64,000 nucleotides of DNA from Advenella mimigardefordensis DPN7 (GTDB taxonomy: Bacteria > Pseudomonadota > Gammaproteobacteria > Burkholderiales > Burkholderiaceae_B), in assembly GCF_000521505.1 (NCBI RefSeq), contig NZ_CP003915.1, positions 4,650,001 to 4,714,000 on the forward strand, written 5' to 3'. The notes below the pieces were generated by a model. It worked only from the letters and a program-made list of their open reading frames with translations. It was not told the origin of the DNA and did not search any database. Position 1 is the stretch's first letter. Each line of letters starts with the position of its first letter. Both the position numbers and the translations under genes were made by a program. Below are positions 60,508 through 64,000 of this stretch, piece after piece.

Positions 60508-60923
60508 CAACTGCTGGCGACGTTACTGGGCGGTATCATGAACAATCTATCAGACAATTTGTGCCATATCAATGATGGTTGGGCGATAGATTTAAACAGC
60601 CCTTATGCGCTGCTCGGTTAGCGCAAGATCAATGCGTCAAGCTAAGTAAAATCCGCTAAATCGGTACATTAGCACCTTACCGAAGCACAAATTCGTCAGC
60701 GAGAATGGTACGAACTTAATGCATTCCTGCCCAGGTTGAGCCCTCTCAATCTGGAGTACCTTTCAAAAAAGGTGTCTTCCGGAAGATCTCCGCCTTTGTC
60801 GAAAAATTCAAAGGAGTAGGTGGACATATTTAGCCCGGCTGCGTTATCGCATTGGCGTTAAAGTAAAGGGAATCGCAGTGTTGCATACTTGGTCTAAGTA
60901 CAGCCCAAGTGGAGATAGTTTGG
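60508..60923. other. Noncoding gap after mnmE
   Basis: 416 bases. A plus-strand stretch around 60680-60815 could be read as a short coding remnant (about 45 codons, beginning EAQIRQREWYELN), but it lacks a start and no family was recognised. No terminator or repeat was seen. Confidence 0.4.
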
Positions 60924-61972
60924 TATGAATGGAAAAAAATTGATTCGTAACAGCACAGCTGAGTTCCTGATCTTCACAGGCCAGGCCGGCGAACAGAGCA
61001 TCGAGGCCCGCTATGAGGATGAGACGCTATGAGGATGAGACGCTATGGCTGTCGCAGAAGCTGATGGCAGAGTTGTTCGGGGTAGACGTGCGCACGGTCA
61101 ACGAGCATCTGAAGAACATATTTGCCAGCCAGGAACTTATGTCTGAGGCAACTATCCGGAAATCCCGGATAGTTCAGCAAGAAGGTAGTCGGGAAGTCTC
61201 CAGAACTGTGGATTTCTACAATCTCGATGCCATCATTTCCGTCGGCTATCGCGCCAACTCCATACGTGCAACGCAGTTCCGCCAGTGGGCGACTGGTGTA
61301 CTGCGTGAATTCGCTATTAAAGGCTATGTACTGGATCGCCAGCGCATGGAAAACGGCAGCTTCCTGGGCGAAGATTACTTCGAGCGCCTGTTGGCGGAAA
61401 TCCGCGAAATCCGCCTCAGCGAGCGACGCTTTTACCAGAAGATCACCGACATCTACGCCACCAGTGTGGATTACAACAAGGATGCACCCACTACCAAGGC
61501 ATTCTTTGCTAAGGTGCAGAACAAACTGCATTTCGCCATCCACGGCCATACCGCTGCAGAGTAGGTTCACAAGCGGGCCGATAGTAGCAAGCCGCATATG
61601 GGACTCACTTCCTGGGCGAGTGCACCTGAAGGCAAGATACTGAAAACTGACGTGGCCGTCGCCAAGAACTACCTGACTAAGGATGAATCGGACTCGTTGG
61701 GTCGTATCGTCAATGCCTATCTGGAATTGGCCGAGGATCGTGCTCGGCGCAAGATTCCCATGAGCATGGAAGACTGGTCCAAGCGTCTGGACGCCTTTCT
61801 GGAGTTTGATGACCGGGATGTGCTAAAAGACAGCGGCGGGATTTCCGCAAAACTGGCTCAGGCACGCGCAGAAAGTGAGTTTGAGAAATACAGAATTGTG
61901 CAGGATAGACTATTTGAAAGTGACTTCGACAAGGCGGTGAGAGAAATGGAGGTCGATGAGTCGAACACCTGA
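60924..61972 (+). pseudogene. rhuM: RhuM-family protein (disrupted)
   Basis: The intact gene would start at ATG 60924 (MNGKKLIRNSTAEFL) and encode the RhuM domain QKLMAELFGVDVRTVNEHLKNI through NLDAIISVGYRANSIRATQFRQWA. Two lesions break it. A tandem 16-bp duplication at 61011-61042 shifts the frame after about 34 residues. An in-frame TAG at 61562-61564 interrupts HGHTAAE, followed by VHKRADSSKPHMGLTSW in the same frame. RhuM proteins are found on genomic islands and their role is poorly defined. Confidence 0.85.
61011..61042 (+). repeat. Tandem 16-bp duplication that breaks rhuM
   Basis: CTATGAGGATGAGACG occurs twice head to tail (61011-61026 and 61027-61042), followed by CTATGG. Removing one copy restores a continuous reading frame, E-A-R-Y-E-D-E-T-L-W-L-S-Q. 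The duplication is therefore a recent slippage event or an assembly artefact. Confidence 0.9.
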
Positions 61973-62062
61973 GAGTACGAATAAGGCTCGGGGCATACAG
62001 ATATGCTGATGTCACTTCTGGCGTTTCATACTCGACTTTATGGCAGACTTTATTGGCTCGTT

Positions 62063-62701
62063 TCACGTTCCTTCTGACTCGATTATTTCGGTCCCGATAC
62101 TCGTTATCCGATCAAGCGCTTTCTGCCTCTGCACCTTGACTTTGCTTATATCCAGCGCCATCCCCTGCGCTGAAAAAAATCGCAAATCATGCAGCCCGAT
62201 CGTTCCCAGAATGGCTTTCAGATAGGGTGTCAGAAAATCCGGCTGGCGACTCTGTTCGCTACCAAAGAAGCCGCCGGCTGCAATCGCAATATATACCGGC
62301 TTGTTGCTCAGCGTACCCACTTTTCCTGAAGGGGTGATAGTGAAGCTGCGGTTGACGCGTACCACAAGGTCGATCCATGTTTTGAGCGTAGCGGGCACGG
62401 TGAAGTTGTGCATCGGGGTCCCAATCACAACCATATCCGCTTCTTCAAGTTCGCATATCAAACGTTCTGATTCTTCCAGCGATCCCTCATACGACAATCC
62501 TTCATCGCTGCTACGGGCGGCACTGGACAGCGCTGTGGCGTAGTTGGCATCAATCGCCGAGGTTGCATGAAGACGCCAGTCGCGGCTGGTGATATGGCTT
62601 ATAGAGTACTGGTTACAAAGCTGGTCAACGATGGCCTGAGATAGCTGCGTGCTTTCAGAATTTTCTCCGCGAGGACTGAATGTCAAATGTAATAATTTCA
62701 T
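62063..62701 (-). CDS. FMN-dependent NADH-azoreductase (AzoR-like)
   Basis: 212 residues from ATG 62701 (MKLLHLTFSPRGENS). The flavodoxin-like FMN phosphate loop is in SPRGENSES, and the family motif GTPMHNFTVPATLKTWIDLVVR and an AAGGFFG loop are evident. It reduces quinones or azo compounds with NADH. An upstream TTG/ATG start at 62773 would add 24 hydrophobic unconserved residues. It is transcribed away from the GNAT gene's start. Confidence 0.87.
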   Translation of the reverse strand: MKLLHLTFSPRGENSESTQLSQAIVDQLCNQYSISHITSRDWRLHATSAIDANYATALSSAARSSDEGLSYEGSLEESERLICELEEADMVVIGTPMHNFTVPATLKTWIDLVVRVNRSFTITPSGKVGTLSNKPVYIAIAAGGFFGSEQSRQPDFLTPYLKAILGTIGLHDLRFFSAQGMALDISKVKVQRQKALDRITSIGTEIIESEGT

Positions 62702-62876
62702 TGGTGTTCCGTATTTGAAGCGCACGTATCCGAAGACGCGATTAATGGTGATGGTAAAAAAAATCAAGATCACATCTGTGATTATTTCGTAGTTTAATTA
62801 ATTTAAATATAAAGTATATTATTAAAAGATGAGGACGATCGTCATAACGTTATTGCCGTACGTACCTTAAGTGGCG

Positions 62877-63389
62877 TCAAGTGGAGACCGGTAGCGTCAT
62901 ACTGAAATGCAATCCAGAGCTCAATAAGCCCTGGCGAAAATAAAAACGCTGGGCAAGCGAGTTAGCCAGGCCGGTATCCAGAACAAGACGCGTGCAACCA
63001 GCATCCATCGCGATCGTCTGTAATGCCTGCAGCAGCCTGGCGCCGCAGCGCTGGCCTCTGGCTGTGCCCAGGGTAACCAGATCATCAACGTACAGGAACG
63101 GACCGTAAATGAGATTTTCCTGGAGGCGATAGCCGGCAATGGCTATCACATTTGTATTAGTCAGTACGGCGAGCATGCGATAACCGGCGCTTTGCTGCAT
63201 TCGCTGCACACGGGCCAGCATATCATCTGCATCTTTCAGCTGTGGACGCAGTTGTTGCATGACGGTGAAGGCAGCACGAATCTGAGTTTCACTGTCAAGG
63301 TGGGTCACTAAGAGCGGTACGGGTTGCCCCGTTGGATCCCTGTCATTGCGTTCATCGGCAGGACTGGCAACCTGGGCTGGCTGTGTCAT
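62877..63389 (-). CDS. GNAT-family N-acetyltransferase
   Basis: 170 residues from ATG 63389 (MTQPAQVASPAD), chosen because AAGGAG is seven bases upstream. The acetyl-CoA loop is in TARGQRCGARLLQALQTIA, following the beta strand VDDLVTLGTA. The substrate is unknown. It is divergent from the MocR-type regulator gene, which may control it. Confidence 0.85.
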   Translation of the reverse strand: MTQPAQVASPADERNDRDPTGQPVPLLVTHLDSETQIRAAFTVMQQLRPQLKDADDMLARVQRMQQSAGYRMLAVLTNTNVIAIAGYRLQENLIYGPFLYVDDLVTLGTARGQRCGARLLQALQTIAMDAGCTRLVLDTGLANSLAQRFYFRQGLLSSGLHFSMTLPVST

Positions 63390-63417
63390 TTGCGGTCTCC
63401 TTTTCAAATGTGATAAG

Positions 63418-63471
63418 TCTTCAGAGGTCTTCAGAGAAAAATATTAATGTGCTTATGCCATAATCTGAAGA
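63418..63471. promoter_or_regulatory. TCTTCAG repeats, candidate regulator-binding sites
   Basis: TCTTCAGAG is repeated directly at 63418-63426 and 63428-63436, and the inverted CTGAAGA lies at 63465-63471. All are in the divergent GNAT/MocR intergenic region. Direct repeats of this kind are typical MocR-type binding sites. Confidence 0.5.
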
Positions 63472-63498
63472 GCCAAGAATTACGATACGGACTAGTCC

Positions 63499-64000
63499 AT
63501 GAATTCGACACAGCGCTATGGTTTATCGTCACTGGATCCACATGCCAGTATGCCTTTGTACCAGCAGATTTATCTGCGTCTGCGCCATGCCATTACAGAC
63601 GGTTTGATATCGCCTGGAGAGCGCATACCGGCTGCGCGTGCGCTGGCTAAGGAGCTGGGCCTGGCTCGTGGCACGATTGAGTCTGCCTATGATTTGCTGG
63701 CCTCTGAAGGTTATGTGCAGGCTCGGGGCCAGGCCGGAACGGTCGTTATGCCCGGCCTGGAGCATCTGGGTGGTACGCGCCTGCCAGCCGAACCGGTGGC
63801 GGCCACATTTGATACGCTGCCAGCGCATCCGCCCGTCCCGCCATTTCAACTGGGTTTGCCAGCGCTGGACGCCTTTCCGCGTAAAATCTGGGCCCGCCTG
63901 GCCGCCCGCTGTGCTCGTAGCACCCAGATAGAGGATATGGTTTATCCGCCCTTTGCCGGCGCCACGAGGCTACGTGAGGCCATTGCCGGCTATCTGCGCG
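63499..64000 (+). CDS. MocR-family (GntR/aminotransferase) transcriptional regulator, 5' part
   Basis: The frame opens at ATG 63499 and runs off the window (167 codons visible). The N-terminal winged helix is MPLYQQIYLRLRHAITDGLI then IPAARALAKELGLARGTIESAYDLLASEGYV. Beyond about residue 115 the sequence matches the start of the aminotransferase-like domain (PALDAFPRKIWARLAARCAR). Such proteins use PLP as a cofactor, and the divergent GNAT gene is the likely target. The 3' end is outside the window. Confidence 0.88.
   Translation, partial: MNSTQRYGLSSLDPHASMPLYQQIYLRLRHAITDGLISPGERIPAARALAKELGLARGTIESAYDLLASEGYVQARGQAGTVVMPGLEHLGGTRLPAEPVAATFDTLPAHPPVPPFQLGLPALDAFPRKIWARLAARCARSTQIEDMVYPPFAGATRLREAIAGYLR

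Overview
The window looks like a chromosome segment of a betaproteobacterium of the Alcaligenaceae (Bordetella/Achromobacter/Advenella group). The evidence is the block mnmG-rsmG-parA-parB followed by tRNA-tuf-tRNA-secE-nusG-rplKAJL-rpoBC, which as I recall it is the Bordetella gene order beside the replication origin, together with an orphan Bug-type solute receptor and a moderately high GC content. The genus cannot be fixed from the sequence; Advenella is only a guess.

Left part, 1-9.9 kb: the distal half of an aryl-polyene (APE/xanthomonadin-like) biosynthesis cluster. It holds a clipped transferase, a thioesterase, a LolA-like carrier, an MMPL exporter, a FAD enzyme with a halogenase-type WxWxIP motif, a DUF3261 lipoprotein, two ketosynthases, a hotdog dehydratase and a ketoreductase, mostly with overlapping start and stop codons. 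A convergent phosphopantetheinyl transferase closes it. 10-19.5 kb is accessory metabolism: a Bug receptor, a haloacetate dehalogenase with a divergent LysR, ornithine cyclodeaminase with a divergent Lrp, an amidase, a PQQ sugar dehydrogenase and serA.

Middle, 19.6-42.4 kb: a group II intron sits directly behind the rpoC terminator. Then, all on the minus strand, come rpoC, rpoB, rplL, rplJ, rplA, rplK, nusG, secE, tRNA-Trp, tuf, tRNA-Thr, tRNA-Gly, tRNA-Tyr, parB, parA, rsmG and mnmG. Two perfect parS palindromes and DnaA boxes lie upstream of mnmG, and a second DnaA-box group lies beyond the adjacent aminotransferase gene. The replication origin is therefore placed at about 40.0-41.7 kb. 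The heavily expressed genes to its left all point away from it.

Right part, 42.4-64 kb: a HIT protein, a frameshifted phospholipase-D-like lipoprotein gene, MFS and AbrB transporters, and a LysR/VOC pair separated by a long AT-rich inverted repeat. A GntR-controlled seven-gene operon (50.3-58.8 kb) follows. It combines an alpha/beta hydrolase, a dipeptide-type ABC importer with fused ATPases, a penicillin-acyltransferase-like Ntn hydrolase and a D-amino-acid-dehydrogenase-like FAD enzyme, and looks like an uncharacterised uptake-and-dismantling pathway for an N-acylated or peptide-like compound. Next come a 24-codon gene with its own ribosome binding site and terminator, mnmE, a rhuM pseudogene broken by a 16-bp tandem duplication and an amber codon, an azoreductase, a GNAT acetyltransferase and the start of a divergent MocR-type regulator.
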